Source of the DNA: Salaquimonas sp041736675
Lineage (GTDB): Bacteria; Pseudomonadota; Alphaproteobacteria; Rhizobiales; Rhizobiaceae
Reading direction: 5' to 3'
DNA length: 64,000 nucleotides
NCBI GenBank assembly: GCA_041736675.1
Contig: JBGSTD010000048.1
Location: 57,505-121,504 of the forward strand
The translations under genes and the position numbers were made by a program. This document shows, in pieces, positions 44,021 through 53,612 of this stretch (the first letter of the stretch is position 1; each line of letters opens with the position of its first letter). The notes below the pieces were generated by a model. It saw only the letters and a program-made list of their open reading frames with translations, ran no database searches and was not told the DNA's origin.

Positions 44021-44509
44021 TTACTCAAACAGTGAATTCAGTTTTGCCACAACGATCCTGACAGATTGTGTCTCGTGGCGTTCGGGAACTTCTATAGCCG
44101 AAATCATGTGGCCAAGTATATTGATTGATTTTGGTTCCGGCATTCTATCAATTGCCTCATCAGGCACCAGTGTTACCTGCAGATCCAGCCTGCAACTTGC
44201 CATCGTCTCGCATTCCACGATTCCAAATCCGTAGATTTCGACCTTGCCTGATATCGATTCTGGCGCGCGGGCGACAAGATTTCCGCCTGCTGCTTGCAGA
44301 TAATACTGGTCATCAGCGACAAGAAATGCCGATTTCCTCATATTCCTGAAATGTTGGATAAGGCCAAGGGCAAGCGAGCTTTTTCCGGAGCCGGAACGGC
44401 CAGATATCAAAACACCATGCCCGTCAAGTTCCACAATGCAGCCATGATGGTTCATGCTTTGAGAATCCCGCATTTGACTTGCATTCATGTTGTATCCGTT
44501 CGGTGTCAT
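44021..44509 (-). CDS. hprK: HPr kinase/phosphorylase, short alphaproteobacterial form
   Basis: HprK phosphorylates or dephosphorylates the regulatory serine of HPr. The 162-residue product has only the C-terminal kinase domain: Walker A LISGRSGSGKSSLALGL, the following VADDQYYL, and the signature region EIYGFGIVE. It lacks the roughly 130-residue N-terminal domain of Firmicutes HprK, which is normal in alphaproteobacteria. The start overlaps the chvG stop by 4 bases; internal ATGs at residues 8, 13 and 19 are alternatives, the last giving MNHHGCIVELDG. The gene order chvI-chvG-hprK-EIIA-ptsH suggests one operon. Confidence 0.93.
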   Translation of the reverse strand: MTPNGYNMNASQMRDSQSMNHHGCIVELDGHGVLISGRSGSGKSSLALGLIQHFRNMRKSAFLVADDQYYLQAAGGNLVARAPESISGKVEIYGFGIVECETMASCRLDLQVTLVPDEAIDRMPEPKSINILGHMISAIEVPERHETQSVRIVVAKLNSLFE

Positions 44510-46530
44510 GAGTGAGACCGGATTTTGGGCTGTTGTTCCTGACGCTGCTCGGAATGGGAATTCTTGTCTTTTCGCGAGGCCGTTACAGGCAGGTGGACGA
44601 TAAACACGGCCCCGGTTTGTGCCCCCGATTTGTTCCTTGCCCTGATTTCCCCGCCATGGGCTTCCACAATCTGGCGCGAAATGGAAAGGCCCAATCCGGA
44701 GTTTTGCCCAAAGCCCTGCGATTCTGGGCGGTCGGTGTAGAACCGCTCAAAAACCCGGTCGACATTTTCCGCCGATATCCCCGGGCCGTTATCCGCAACG
44801 ATCAGTTCAATTAAGGCGTTTTTACGTGAAAGTGAAACCGAAATCCTGCCCTGGTTTTCAGGAACAAAGGTTTTTGCATTCTCGATCAGGTTGATCAGCA
44901 CCTGTGCCAGCCGGTCTTCATGACCCAGGATGGTGTAGTCATTTTTTCCAGCTGGTTTGATGTTCAGATCGATTTCGATATTCGCTGCGCCCCGCTTGGG
45001 CTGACGGGTCATGGTAACTATGTTCTGGACGATGGTCGATATGTCAACATAGCCGGCCTTTTCACGCGCCAGTTCAGCATCAAGTCTTGAAGCATCCGAA
45101 ATGTCGGTAATAAGCCGATCCAGCCGTCGTACATCATGCTGAATCACCTCGTGCAGACGGCGCTTGGCATCGTCGGTTTTTGCCAACGGCAAAGTCTCGA
45201 CGGCACTGCGAAGCGAGGTAAGAGGATTTTTAAGTTCATGACTGACGTCAGCAGCAAACTTCTCAATTGCCTCGATGCGCAGGTACAGTGCGTTGGTCAT
45301 TGCCCTGATCGAACTCGAAAGCGTTCCGATCTCATCCTGCCGGTTGGAAAAATCAGGAATCTCTTCACGTGATTCGACTCCCTTGCGGACCCTGTTTGCT
45401 GCTTCCGACAAACGCCGCAGCGGGGTGGCAATTGTTCCCGCGAGGAGAACTGAAAGGACAATCAGCACGATTGCCGCGACCAGAAATATCCGCAGGATTG
45501 CGAGACGTTCCTGTGTAACGATCTTGTCGATCTCGTTTCCCTCGGTCGAAAGCAGCAAAACCCCGGATATGATCCGCAGGCGCTGAACGGGGACCGCAAC
45601 CGAAATGACCTGCTCGCCTTTCTTGGTCATCCGCACAACGGTCGTGGGAGAGCCGGTAAGGGCATAAACAACCTCGGGGTAGTTTATTCCCGAATTTGGG
45701 TGCTCTTCATAGGTTGGCAAATCACTGCGTTGCAAAATTCGGTTGAGGAAATTTCCAAGCGCATTACTGGACCACCAGCGTGAGCCTTCCGTCGGATCGG
45801 GAAGATTGTATCGCAAAACCTGGCCCCCGGCATAAAGAAATTTCGAATCAAGGATCAACACACCATCGCGGTCATAAATGCGTGCTCTGGTTCGGTTTGG
45901 CTGAACCAGATTGCGCAACAAGGGTGCAACGACTTCCGGGTCGATGGGAGAAGACAAGTCATCGAGGGACTTGATTGAAGGGGTGGAACTTTCACCCGCC
46001 TGCAGTTCCAGCAGCTTGTCCGGGTCAACAGTAATGGCGTTGATTTCGATAGTGGCAGATGCGGCAATCGCAGCTGCAATGATCTTGCCCTGGGCTACCA
46101 GACTGTCCTTGTAGGCCTCAACGAGACCTTCGCGAAACTGGTTGAGATACAAGATGCCTGAAAGCAAAACTGCAAGCGCTGACAAGTTGAGAAACATGAT
46201 GCGCTTTGTCAGTGATGAAAACATCACCTGCCGCAATCGCCGGAAAGTCGGAAAATAACCGGCGGAAACCTGGGGAGGATTTTCCCGCCCGTCGAAAAGT
46301 GTATCGGAATTGTCACCGGGTCGATCAGGTGTTCCCTGGCGGTGATCAGGTTCAATCACATCGCTTTGCAGAGGCTTGGATACGAAATGCGCGTCATGGG
46401 TTTCATCACGCGCCACGGGCAAATCAGTCAAAGCAGACCGGCTCTTTGATAGGCGTGCATCCTTGCCGGTTGTTTGCCCGGGTACCTCCGGCCGATCTGC
46501 CATATCCTTGCTGTCAGAGCCAAGCTCCAT
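44506..46530 (-). CDS. chvG: Sensor histidine kinase ChvG (ExoS/BvrS)
   Basis: ChvG senses envelope or acid stress and phosphorylates ChvI; the pair controls exopolysaccharide, motility and host interaction in rhizobia, Agrobacterium and Brucella. The 674-residue product has a polar cytoplasmic N-terminus of about 105 residues, TM1 (111-131), a periplasmic sensor domain (about 135-340), TM2 (345-366), HAMP, the H-box ADVSHELKNPL with H431, and the ATPase motifs NLIENAKTF, VADNGPGIS and GLGLSIS. The C-terminal tail is Gln/Ser/Arg-rich. It follows chvI by 24 bases and overlaps hprK. Confidence 0.95.
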   Translation of the reverse strand: MELGSDSKDMADRPEVPGQTTGKDARLSKSRSALTDLPVARDETHDAHFVSKPLQSDVIEPDHRQGTPDRPGDNSDTLFDGRENPPQVSAGYFPTFRRLRQVMFSSLTKRIMFLNLSALAVLLSGILYLNQFREGLVEAYKDSLVAQGKIIAAAIAASATIEINAITVDPDKLLELQAGESSTPSIKSLDDLSSPIDPEVVAPLLRNLVQPNRTRARIYDRDGVLILDSKFLYAGGQVLRYNLPDPTEGSRWWSSNALGNFLNRILQRSDLPTYEEHPNSGINYPEVVYALTGSPTTVVRMTKKGEQVISVAVPVQRLRIISGVLLLSTEGNEIDKIVTQERLAILRIFLVAAIVLIVLSVLLAGTIATPLRRLSEAANRVRKGVESREEIPDFSNRQDEIGTLSSSIRAMTNALYLRIEAIEKFAADVSHELKNPLTSLRSAVETLPLAKTDDAKRRLHEVIQHDVRRLDRLITDISDASRLDAELAREKAGYVDISTIVQNIVTMTRQPKRGAANIEIDLNIKPAGKNDYTILGHEDRLAQVLINLIENAKTFVPENQGRISVSLSRKNALIELIVADNGPGISAENVDRVFERFYTDRPESQGFGQNSGLGLSISRQIVEAHGGEIRARNKSGAQTGAVFIVHLPVTASRKDKNSHSEQRQEQQPKIRSHS

Positions 46531-46554
46531 TTGAGATCCATTTGGCGGCGCCGA

Positions 46555-47262
46555 TCACGACTCTCTGAACCGGTACCCAACACCGTAAAGGGTTTCGATC
46601 ATTTCAAAATCATCGTCTTCGACCTTGAACTTCTTGCGTAACCTTTTGATGTGGCTGTCAATCGTCCGGTCATCGACGTAAACCTGATCATCATAGGCCG
46701 CATCCATCAACGAGTCACGGCTTTTGACAACACCCGGCCTTTGGGCGAGGGCGAAAAGGATAAGGAATTCGGTTACGGTAAGGGTTACGGGTTTGCCGCG
46801 CCATGTACAGGTGTGCCTCTCCTGATCCATGATCAGATTGCCGCGCTCAAGCAGCTTGGCCTCCCCCTCCTTGGTGCCGCGGGTTCCCGTTTCGCCAATT
46901 GCTGCCGCGCGCCGCAATACCGCCTTGACCCGCTCAACCAGAAGGCGCTGGGAAAAAGGCTTTTTGATAAAGTCGTCCGCACCCATCTTGAGGCCAAACA
47001 ATTCGTCGATCTCGTCATCCTTTGAAGTCAGAAAAATGACCGGAAGATCGGACTTCTGTCTCAGCCTTCTGAGCAGTTCCATGCCGTCCATGCGGGGCAT
47101 CTTGATATCAAAAATCGCCAGATCCGGGCGTCTCGCCGACAAACCATCGAGGGCGGACGCACCATCGGTATAGGTTTCAACGCGATAACCTTCCGCTTCC
47201 AGTGCAATGGACACTGAAGTCAGAATATTACGATCATCATCGACTAGGGCAATCGTTGGCAT
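46555..47262 (-). CDS. chvI: Response regulator ChvI (OmpR family)
   Basis: ChvI is the DNA-binding partner of ChvG. The 235-residue product has a receiver domain with the acidic pocket LVDDD, phosphoacceptor D52 in FDIKMPRMDG, the conserved T and K (FLTSKDDE, FIKKPF), and a C-terminal winged-helix domain (residues about 135-232) with YVDDRTIDSHIKRLRKK. It is first in chvI-chvG-hprK-EIIA-ptsH and divergent from pckA; the same neighbourhood occurs across Rhizobiales. Confidence 0.96.
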   Translation of the reverse strand: MPTIALVDDDRNILTSVSIALEAEGYRVETYTDGASALDGLSARRPDLAIFDIKMPRMDGMELLRRLRQKSDLPVIFLTSKDDEIDELFGLKMGADDFIKKPFSQRLLVERVKAVLRRAAAIGETGTRGTKEGEAKLLERGNLIMDQERHTCTWRGKPVTLTVTEFLILFALAQRPGVVKSRDSLMDAAYDDQVYVDDRTIDSHIKRLRKKFKVEDDDFEMIETLYGVGYRFRES

Positions 47263-47673
47263 ATCTCAAAACTCCAGGTTCGGCCATATTATGTGCGGCC
47301 TCAAAAACTAAAGAAAAAATAGGGTCGTAGGCAAGTCCTGCAAAAATGCGCACAAATTGTGGCGTTTGGCCATTTCTAATATGGATGCTCTGGCAAAACG
47401 CATCTTGTTGACGTTCAATCTTCCAGAAACTAGGTATTTCCACCAGATAAAACAAGATGTGGAGCCCTGATAGCAGCGGCAATGCTTTCAATCGTTTGAA
47501 AATCTTCAATCGATTTATTTTCTAAAATTTTTAAATTTACCAAAGCCGTTGATTGTTCGCTAAGACCTTTTCCACTAAGGGAAAGAACCTGTTATGCGGC
47601 AAAGGACAATTTGAATCTGTGGTTTTTCATAATCTGGAAAACAATGAGCACGACAATTGTCAGGGAGAGAAAA
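47263..47673. promoter_or_regulatory. Divergent intergenic region between chvI and pckA
   Basis: This 411-base stretch separates the divergent chvI and pckA genes and must hold both promoters. It is AT-rich in the middle (47510-47545, with runs of A and T around AAATTTTTAAATTT). I see no clear tandem repeat, hairpin terminator or conserved small gene. A frame on the minus strand (47237-47509) overlaps the chvI start and looks random. ChvI autoregulation and control of pckA are plausible but no site is recognisable by eye. Confidence 0.5.
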
Positions 47674-49284
47674 ATGAAACAACACGGCATCCATAATTCC
47701 AGCCATGATCTTGGCCATTTCGGCTTTTCAGGCCTTGAGGCTGTTTATTGGAACTATGAAGCGCCGATGCTTTATGAAGAGGCGATATCCCGCAATGAGG
47801 GCCGTATTGCGAAGGGTGGGGCATTTGTTGTCGAGACCGGTCAGCACACGGGTCGCTCCGCCGCTGACAAGTTTGTAGTGCGAACAGCCGATACCGAAAA
47901 CACCATCTGGTGGGATAACAACAAACCCATGTCTCCTGAGGCTTTCGCACTTTTGAAAGCCGACATGATTGAGCATGCAAGGGGCAAGGAACTTTTTGTC
48001 CAGGATCTTTACGGCGGTGCAGACCCGAAAAACCGGATCGCTTCGCGCGTTGTATCCGAGTATGCTTGGCATTCCCTGTTCATTCGCAACCTCCTGATCA
48101 GACCGGAAGCTGCCGCGTTGGCCAGCTATGTACCAGACATGATGATCATCGCTTTGCCGAGTTTCAAGGCGGATCCGGCCCGTTACGGTTGCCGCACCCA
48201 AACCGTTATAGCCTGTGATCTGATCAATCGGATTGTTCTGATTGCAGGTACTTCTTATGCAGGTGAAATGAAGAAATCGGTTTTCACCGCTCTCAACTAT
48301 TCATTGCCGGAAGTAGGCGTAATGCCGATGCATTGCTCTGCGAACCTAGGCAGCAACGATGATAGCGCGGTGTTCTTCGGCCTATCGGGTACCGGAAAAA
48401 CCACCTTGTCAGCCGATGCATCCCGCACCCTTATCGGTGACGATGAACACGGTTGGGGCCCTGATGGCATCTTCAACTTTGAAGGCGGTTGCTATGCCAA
48501 GACCATTCGTCTTTCTGCCGAAGCCGAGCCCGAAATTTTCGCAACAACCCAACGTTTTGGAACCGTTCTTGAGAACGTGATCCTCGATGAAAACCGGGTT
48601 CCGGATTTTGATGATGGCTCTTTGACAGAAAACACACGCTGCGCTTATCCTCTCGATTTCATACCGAACGCATCCGATACCGGTCTTGCTCCGCATCCCA
48701 AAAATATCATCATGCTGACAGCCGATGCATTCGGTGTCATGCCTCCGATCTCCAGATTGACGCCTGCTCAGGCCATGTTCCATTTCCTGTCCGGATACAC
48801 CGCCAAGGTTGCCGGTACCGAAAAAGGCGTTACCGAGCCGGAGGCAACATTCTCCACTTGTTTTGGTGCGCCATTCATGCCGCGTCATCCTTCTGAATAT
48901 GGTGACCTGCTGCGTCGCCTGATTGCCAAACATGATGTCAAGTGCTGGCTGGTAAACACCGGCTGGACCGGCGGAGCATATGGTACCGGCAAACGCATGC
49001 CAATCAAGGCAACCCGCAAGCTGCTCAGCGAAGCGCTTAACGGCAATCTCAACAATGCTGAATTCCGTATTGATCCAAGTTTTGGGTTTGAAGTGCCAAT
49101 AGCCGTGGATGATGTTGACAGCACCATTCTCGATCCGCGCCAGACCTGGTCTGACAAGGCTGCCTATGATGCGCAAGCGGCAAAACTGGTCGATATGTTC
49201 CGCAAGAATTTCGTCAAATTCGAAGCCCATGTGGACAGCGAGGTTCTTGCCGCTGCCTCAATCAATTTGCAGGCAGCCGAGTAA
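47674..49284 (+). CDS. pckA: Phosphoenolpyruvate carboxykinase (ATP)
   Basis: PckA converts oxaloacetate and ATP to phosphoenolpyruvate, the entry to gluconeogenesis during growth on organic acids. The 536-residue product has the kinase-1a motif FFGLSGTGKTTLSAD, the metal and substrate sites FVVETGQHTGRS, GEMKKSVFT, and HGWGPDGIFNFEGGCYAK. ATG 47674 was chosen for the strong GGGAG ribosome site and because 536 residues is the usual rhizobial length; the frame is open upstream from 47611, with another ATG at 47644. A terminator follows at 49329. Confidence 0.97.
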   Translation: MKQHGIHNSSHDLGHFGFSGLEAVYWNYEAPMLYEEAISRNEGRIAKGGAFVVETGQHTGRSAADKFVVRTADTENTIWWDNNKPMSPEAFALLKADMIEHARGKELFVQDLYGGADPKNRIASRVVSEYAWHSLFIRNLLIRPEAAALASYVPDMMIIALPSFKADPARYGCRTQTVIACDLINRIVLIAGTSYAGEMKKSVFTALNYSLPEVGVMPMHCSANLGSNDDSAVFFGLSGTGKTTLSADASRTLIGDDEHGWGPDGIFNFEGGCYAKTIRLSAEAEPEIFATTQRFGTVLENVILDENRVPDFDDGSLTENTRCAYPLDFIPNASDTGLAPHPKNIIMLTADAFGVMPPISRLTPAQAMFHFLSGYTAKVAGTEKGVTEPEATFSTCFGAPFMPRHPSEYGDLLRRLIAKHDVKCWLVNTGWTGGAYGTGKRMPIKATRKLLSEALNGNLNNAEFRIDPSFGFEVPIAVDDVDSTILDPRQTWSDKAAYDAQAAKLVDMFRKNFVKFEAHVDSEVLAAASINLQAAE

Positions 49285-49328
49285 GGCCGGGCTCGATAGT
49301 TCCGGAATTTCCGGCTGAAAATTTCAAT

Positions 49329-49364
49329 GGGCGCATCCTTTTTCGGTTGCGCCCCTTCTTTTTG
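49329..49364 (+). terminator. Rho-independent terminator of pckA
   Basis: GGGCGCA (49329-49335) and TGCGCCC (49348-49354) form a perfect 7-bp stem with a 12-base loop, followed by CTTCTTTTTG. It lies 45 bases after the pckA stop. Confidence 0.8.
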
Positions 49365-49452
49365 TGATACTTACTGGCCAAGCGCCTGAATTGATCCTGA
49401 AAGTCTTACGGCGTTAACGGACAGGCAGAATAAAAGCTAAAAGGAAATACCA

Positions 49453-49914
49453 ATGGGAATATTTGATTTTGTGAAGTCGGTTGGCAAGAAACTGGGTATT
49501 GGTGACGACGAGGCACCGGATGCCGAGGCTTTGAAAAAGGAACTCGACAGCTATGATCTGGGAACCGAGAAACTTCAGGTTTCAGTTGAAGGTGACAAGG
49601 CTATCATCAAAGGCGAAGTGGCTGACCAATCTATCTTTGAAAAAGCGATCATCGCGGTCGGAAACACTCTTGGCGTTTCAAAGGTGGAGGCCAGCGAAAT
49701 CCGGATTGCCGATCCAAAGGTGGAAGATGCGCCAAAGGATCCCCGTTTTGTGACAGTGAAAAAAGGCGACAATCTCTGGAAAATCGCAACCAGCGTCTAT
49801 GGGAAGGGCAAAGGTCCAAAATATACGGTCATTTTTGAGGCCAACAAGCCGATGCTGAAAGACCCCGATCTGATTTATCCGGGTCAGGTCCTGCGTATTC
49901 CTGATATTGACTGA
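49453..49914 (+). CDS. kbp: BON-LysM protein (Kbp/YgaU-like)
   Basis: A 153-residue protein with the same layout as E. coli Kbp (YgaU), a cytoplasmic potassium-binding protein: an N-terminal BON domain (about 28-90, LQVSVEGDKAIIKGEVADQ) and a C-terminal LysM domain (about 99-150, VTVKKGDNLWKIATSVYGKG, ending YPGQVLRIP). There is no signal peptide, which fits a cytoplasmic location rather than peptidoglycan binding outside. Ribosome site AAAGGAAA. It stands alone between the pckA terminator and convergent PBP1A. The potassium role is by analogy. Confidence 0.88.
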   Translation: MGIFDFVKSVGKKLGIGDDEAPDAEALKKELDSYDLGTEKLQVSVEGDKAIIKGEVADQSIFEKAIIAVGNTLGVSKVEASEIRIADPKVEDAPKDPRFVTVKKGDNLWKIATSVYGKGKGPKYTVIFEANKPMLKDPDLIYPGQVLRIPDID

Positions 49915-49958
49915 TATTGGCGCGGCCACAAGATCAATACCAAGGCTGGGCGGGTGAC

Positions 49959-52181
49959 TCACTTGCCCAGCAGAATATCCAGAATACCTTTTGGCTTGTT
50001 TGCCGGACGCTGGCCAACATCGCCTGAGGGCCGCGGCGTGCCCGTGATGATATTCGAGATTGTCTGTCTTTTCACCGGCGCCTCCGCCCGCTTAACAAGG
50101 TTGTGTGATGGCTGGGGCTTGTCCGGTCCGGTTTTCGGATTGCGGGCAGGGATAACCGCGATGTCCTGCGGAATATAGTAGCCGGGCAATTCTGCCACCG
50201 GAACACCCTTGTGGGCAATCGTCATGAACTGGGAGAACGTTTGTGCCGGCAAAGTGCCGCCGGTAATTTTCCTGGTTGGAGTACCATCATCATTTCCAAA
50301 CCAGACACCGGTAATCAGATTGGCTGAATAGCCGACAAACAAGGCATCACGAAAACTTTGTGTCGTTCCGGTTTTTCCTGCTATCTGCCAGTTTTTCACC
50401 CGGGCACTTTTTCCGGTCCCTTCTTCGACCGTGCGTTTCAACATCTGGTTCATCATCCCCACTTCGGCAGAATCAATGATTTGCGGCGCATTGGTGGCGT
50501 TGCGTTCATAAAGCACCTCACCCTTGAGCGTAGTCACCCTTTTGATCACAAAGGGTTCAGCCAGATAACCGCCATTGGCAAACGGAGCGTAAGCGCCGGT
50601 AAGTTCAAGCAGGGAAACTTCTGAAGTGCCAAGGGCGATCGAGGCATTTTTGGTCAGTTTGGAATGGATGCCCAGTTTGGTCGCTGTATTGATCACGTTT
50701 TGCGGGCCAACCTCTGAGACCATCTGCACAGCGATGGTATTCAGCGATGTTGACAATGCTTCTGACAAAGTCACCGGGCCGCGGTATTTCCTGTCGTAGT
50801 TTTCAGGCTTCCAGCTGCCGATAGTAACCGGCCGGTCAACCCTTACGGTTTCCGGGGTCAACCCCTTGTCCAGCGCGGCCAGATAAACAATAGGCTTGAA
50901 CGCGGAACCCGGCTGGCGCTTGGCATCCACTGCACGGTTAAACTGACTGTCAGCATATTCCGTTCCGCCAACCAGTGCACGAATGGCACCTGTTCCGTCG
51001 ATTGAAACAAGCGCCCCCTGGGACACATTGAGCTTCTTGCCATTGCTGGCTATTGTCTCGTGGACCAGCTTGCCCGCCTGTTTCTGCAGATCAAGATCCA
51101 CGGTGGTATCAACCACGATGTCGCTGCGCATTTCTCCAATAAGGCCGGGCAGGCGTTGCATTACAAGATCCGCCACATAATGTTCTGATCCGCTCCAGAA
51201 CCGCTTCGCCTTTTTTGCTTCCATGGTCAGCGCTGTCGTCACTTCACTGTCGGTGACAAACCCTTCGCGCCGCATTGCAGCAAGCACAACCTGCGCCCGC
51301 TCTTCGGCGCCTTTGGCATTGCGGGCCGGTGAAAGAGTTGTGGGTGCTTTCAGGAGGCCGGCAATCATCGCAGCCTCAGCCAGATTGACGTCACGAGCCG
51401 ATTTGGAAAAATAGCGCCGGGCGGCGGCCTCAACTCCGTAAGCCCCCGAGCCAAAATAGACACGGTTCAGATACAGTTCGAGAATTTCATCCTTGGTGAA
51501 TTTGTGCTCCAGCCACAGGGCAAGAATGGCCTCTTGTATCTTCCGTTCAAGATTCCGGTTTGGTTCCAGAAAAAGGTTTTTGGCAAGCTGTTGGGTCAAG
51601 GTTGAACCGCCTTGCACCAGTCTTCCTGCCATCAGGTTGGTAATCATTGCCCGGGTAATACCGAGTGGATCCACACCAAAATGTGACTTGTAGCGTCGGT
51701 CTTCGATGGCAATCACGGCCATTGGCAAATAAGGCGACATATCATCGAGCGAAAGCGCCGAGCCGCCTGTCAAGCCGCGATTGGCAATCAGTTCGCCATC
51801 AACCGATACGATTTTGGCATTGGGCGGACGCTGCGGAACCGTCCAGTCGGAAGCCTGCGGTAGCCGCATACCATAATAGGCGACAATTCCGGTTACTCCG
51901 ATTGCACCCCAAAGACTCAGTACGAAGGACCAGTAGGTAACAAAGCGCAAAAATCCGAACAGTCCGCCCCGTTTCTGTCGCTGTCTTTTGGCTTTTGATT
52001 TTTGGCCATCCGGACGCGCATTTCGCGCAGCAGGCTTTGCGGGTGATGCTTTTTTGCCCCTGTTGCCACTTGCCACGGCGCGGTCATCATAGGACAGACG
52101 CATCCCGCCGTCGCTGGTTTTGCCGGCAGGCGCATCAAAACTTGGTTCGATACGCTGGCTGGGGCGTCCTCTTCCGGCCAT
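49959..52181 (-). CDS. Penicillin-binding protein 1A family, bifunctional
   Basis: A class A PBP that polymerises glycan strands and crosslinks peptides in the periplasm. The 740-residue product has a long basic cytoplasmic N-terminus, one membrane anchor (about 80-103), a GT51 domain with the catalytic glutamate E160 in AVIAIEDRRYKSHFG and GGSTLTQQLAKNLFL, then the transpeptidase with S426 and K429 (RQPGSAFKP), SLN (479-481) and K603-T-G (AGKTGTTQ). The tail is Pro/Lys-rich. Which PBP1 subtype it is (1A or 1C-like) cannot be decided by eye. It is divergent from the acyltransferase gene. Confidence 0.93.
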   Translation of the reverse strand: MAGRGRPSQRIEPSFDAPAGKTSDGGMRLSYDDRAVASGNRGKKASPAKPAARNARPDGQKSKAKRQRQKRGGLFGFLRFVTYWSFVLSLWGAIGVTGIVAYYGMRLPQASDWTVPQRPPNAKIVSVDGELIANRGLTGGSALSLDDMSPYLPMAVIAIEDRRYKSHFGVDPLGITRAMITNLMAGRLVQGGSTLTQQLAKNLFLEPNRNLERKIQEAILALWLEHKFTKDEILELYLNRVYFGSGAYGVEAAARRYFSKSARDVNLAEAAMIAGLLKAPTTLSPARNAKGAEERAQVVLAAMRREGFVTDSEVTTALTMEAKKAKRFWSGSEHYVADLVMQRLPGLIGEMRSDIVVDTTVDLDLQKQAGKLVHETIASNGKKLNVSQGALVSIDGTGAIRALVGGTEYADSQFNRAVDAKRQPGSAFKPIVYLAALDKGLTPETVRVDRPVTIGSWKPENYDRKYRGPVTLSEALSTSLNTIAVQMVSEVGPQNVINTATKLGIHSKLTKNASIALGTSEVSLLELTGAYAPFANGGYLAEPFVIKRVTTLKGEVLYERNATNAPQIIDSAEVGMMNQMLKRTVEEGTGKSARVKNWQIAGKTGTTQSFRDALFVGYSANLITGVWFGNDDGTPTRKITGGTLPAQTFSQFMTIAHKGVPVAELPGYYIPQDIAVIPARNPKTGPDKPQPSHNLVKRAEAPVKRQTISNIITGTPRPSGDVGQRPANKPKGILDILLGK

Positions 52182-52415
52182 AAAATGCTTCTTTACGGTT
52201 GCTACGCGGCTTTTGGGCCGCCTTTGGTTCAGGCAAATGTAAATGAGCCTGTTTAATGAGCGGTAAATTTATCGGAAATTAGGCCGAAAGCAGCCAAACT
52301 TGTGTCCAATCGGGACGGGTCGTTAAAATTTTATCGACTTTTGTCAGTGGCTCTTAGGATAAAAGCACTACGCTTGCACCAGATTAAAAATTGCAAGCAA
52401 CCGGCGGGTCCAGTG

Positions 52416-53606
52416 ATGGCAAGGCATGTTCTCAGTACGACCAACGCAATGACGTCCAAAGATGAAAACTGCGCCCGATCTGTACCGCGTAGTGATTCAA
52501 GTCTTTTGGCCAGTCGTGTCGATTGGGTGGATTATGCCAAGGGCATTTGTATCTTGCTCGTCGTCATGATGCACTCAACCCTTGGGGTAGAAAAAGCAGC
52601 GGGATCAGGAGGGTGGCTTGGACTGGTCGTCGAATTTTCAAGGCCTTTCCGTATGCCGGACTTCTTTCTGATTTCCGGTCTTTTTCTGGGTCTTGTAATT
52701 GATCGTTCCTGGCTGCGATACCTCGACCGCAAAGTTGTTCATTTCATTTATTTCTATGTACTCTGGCTAACGATTCAGTTCGCCTTCAAGACACCTGGCT
52801 GGATGGCAAACGGCCTTGATGGAAGCAGTCCGGGGCTTGGGCTTGCAGACCTTTTCGCGGTCTATCTGCATTCTTTCATTGAGCCATTTGGCACGCTCTG
52901 GTTCATCTACATGTTGCCGGTGTTTTTCGTTATTACACGTCTTGGTAAATCAATTCCGGTTGTGATGTTGGGTATTGCCGCAATTCTTGAAATTTTGCCG
53001 ATTAACACCGGCTGGCTAATGGTTGACGAATTTGCAGCGCGTTATGTTTATTTCCTTGCCGGTTACCTTTTCGCTTCGAAAATATTTGCATTTGCAGACT
53101 GGGTGCGCGTCTATCCAACAAAAGCAGCGACGGCTTTGCTCTTTTGGGCGGTTTTCAACGCGGTGCTGGTGTTTGCCCCGGTAAATCCGCTAATCAGTTC
53201 AACTCTGCCCACAGGATTTGATCTTTACACCTATTCACACCTGCCATTTGTTTCCCTGATACTGGGAATGATAGGCGCATTGGCGATTATCTGCGGGTCT
53301 GTCCTGTTGTCGCGGCTCCATTGGGCCGGATTTCTGGAGTATCTTGGCCGCAACTCGATCGTCGTCTATTTGGCGTTTTTTCTGCCAATGGCGGTTTCAA
53401 GGGCACTACTGCTGAAATTTGCCCCGTTTCTAGACATAGGTACCGTCTCTTTGCTGGTAACATTGTCAGCAACCCTGGGCGCAGTGATATTTTACCTTTT
53501 GATCCAGTGGAGCGGTATCGGGCATTCCCTCTTCAAACGCCCGAAATGGGCAATTGTCGAGGGTAAGCAAAATCCTGCCAAATCAGGGGTCCAGGCCGCT
53601 GAATAA
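52416..53606 (+). CDS. Acyltransferase-3 family membrane protein
   Basis: An integral membrane protein of the acyltransferase-3 superfamily, which O-acylates sugars of surface polysaccharides or lipids. It has the family opening DWVDYAKGICILLVVMMHS, with the histidine expected at the active site, RMPDFFLISGLFLG, and about ten membrane segments; LEYLGRNSIVVYLAFF is typical near the end. The acceptor is unknown. The start is unsure: ATG 52416 gives 396 residues, ATG 52449 is also possible, and the frame is open to GTG 52302 with an atypical extension. It converges with the M20 peptidase gene with only 6 bases between. Confidence 0.85.
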   Translation: MARHVLSTTNAMTSKDENCARSVPRSDSSLLASRVDWVDYAKGICILLVVMMHSTLGVEKAAGSGGWLGLVVEFSRPFRMPDFFLISGLFLGLVIDRSWLRYLDRKVVHFIYFYVLWLTIQFAFKTPGWMANGLDGSSPGLGLADLFAVYLHSFIEPFGTLWFIYMLPVFFVITRLGKSIPVVMLGIAAILEILPINTGWLMVDEFAARYVYFLAGYLFASKIFAFADWVRVYPTKAATALLFWAVFNAVLVFAPVNPLISSTLPTGFDLYTYSHLPFVSLILGMIGALAIICGSVLLSRLHWAGFLEYLGRNSIVVYLAFFLPMAVSRALLLKFAPFLDIGTVSLLVTLSATLGAVIFYLLIQWSGIGHSLFKRPKWAIVEGKQNPAKSGVQAAE

Positions 53607-53612
53607 CTGCGG

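Noticed and set aside
47237..47509. A 90-codon minus-strand frame in the chvI-pckA gap
   Set aside because: It overlaps the start of chvI in another frame, has no ribosome site and no recognisable similarity.
48409..49230. A 273-codon open frame on the minus strand
   Set aside because: Antisense to pckA, whose product is full length with all active-site motifs.
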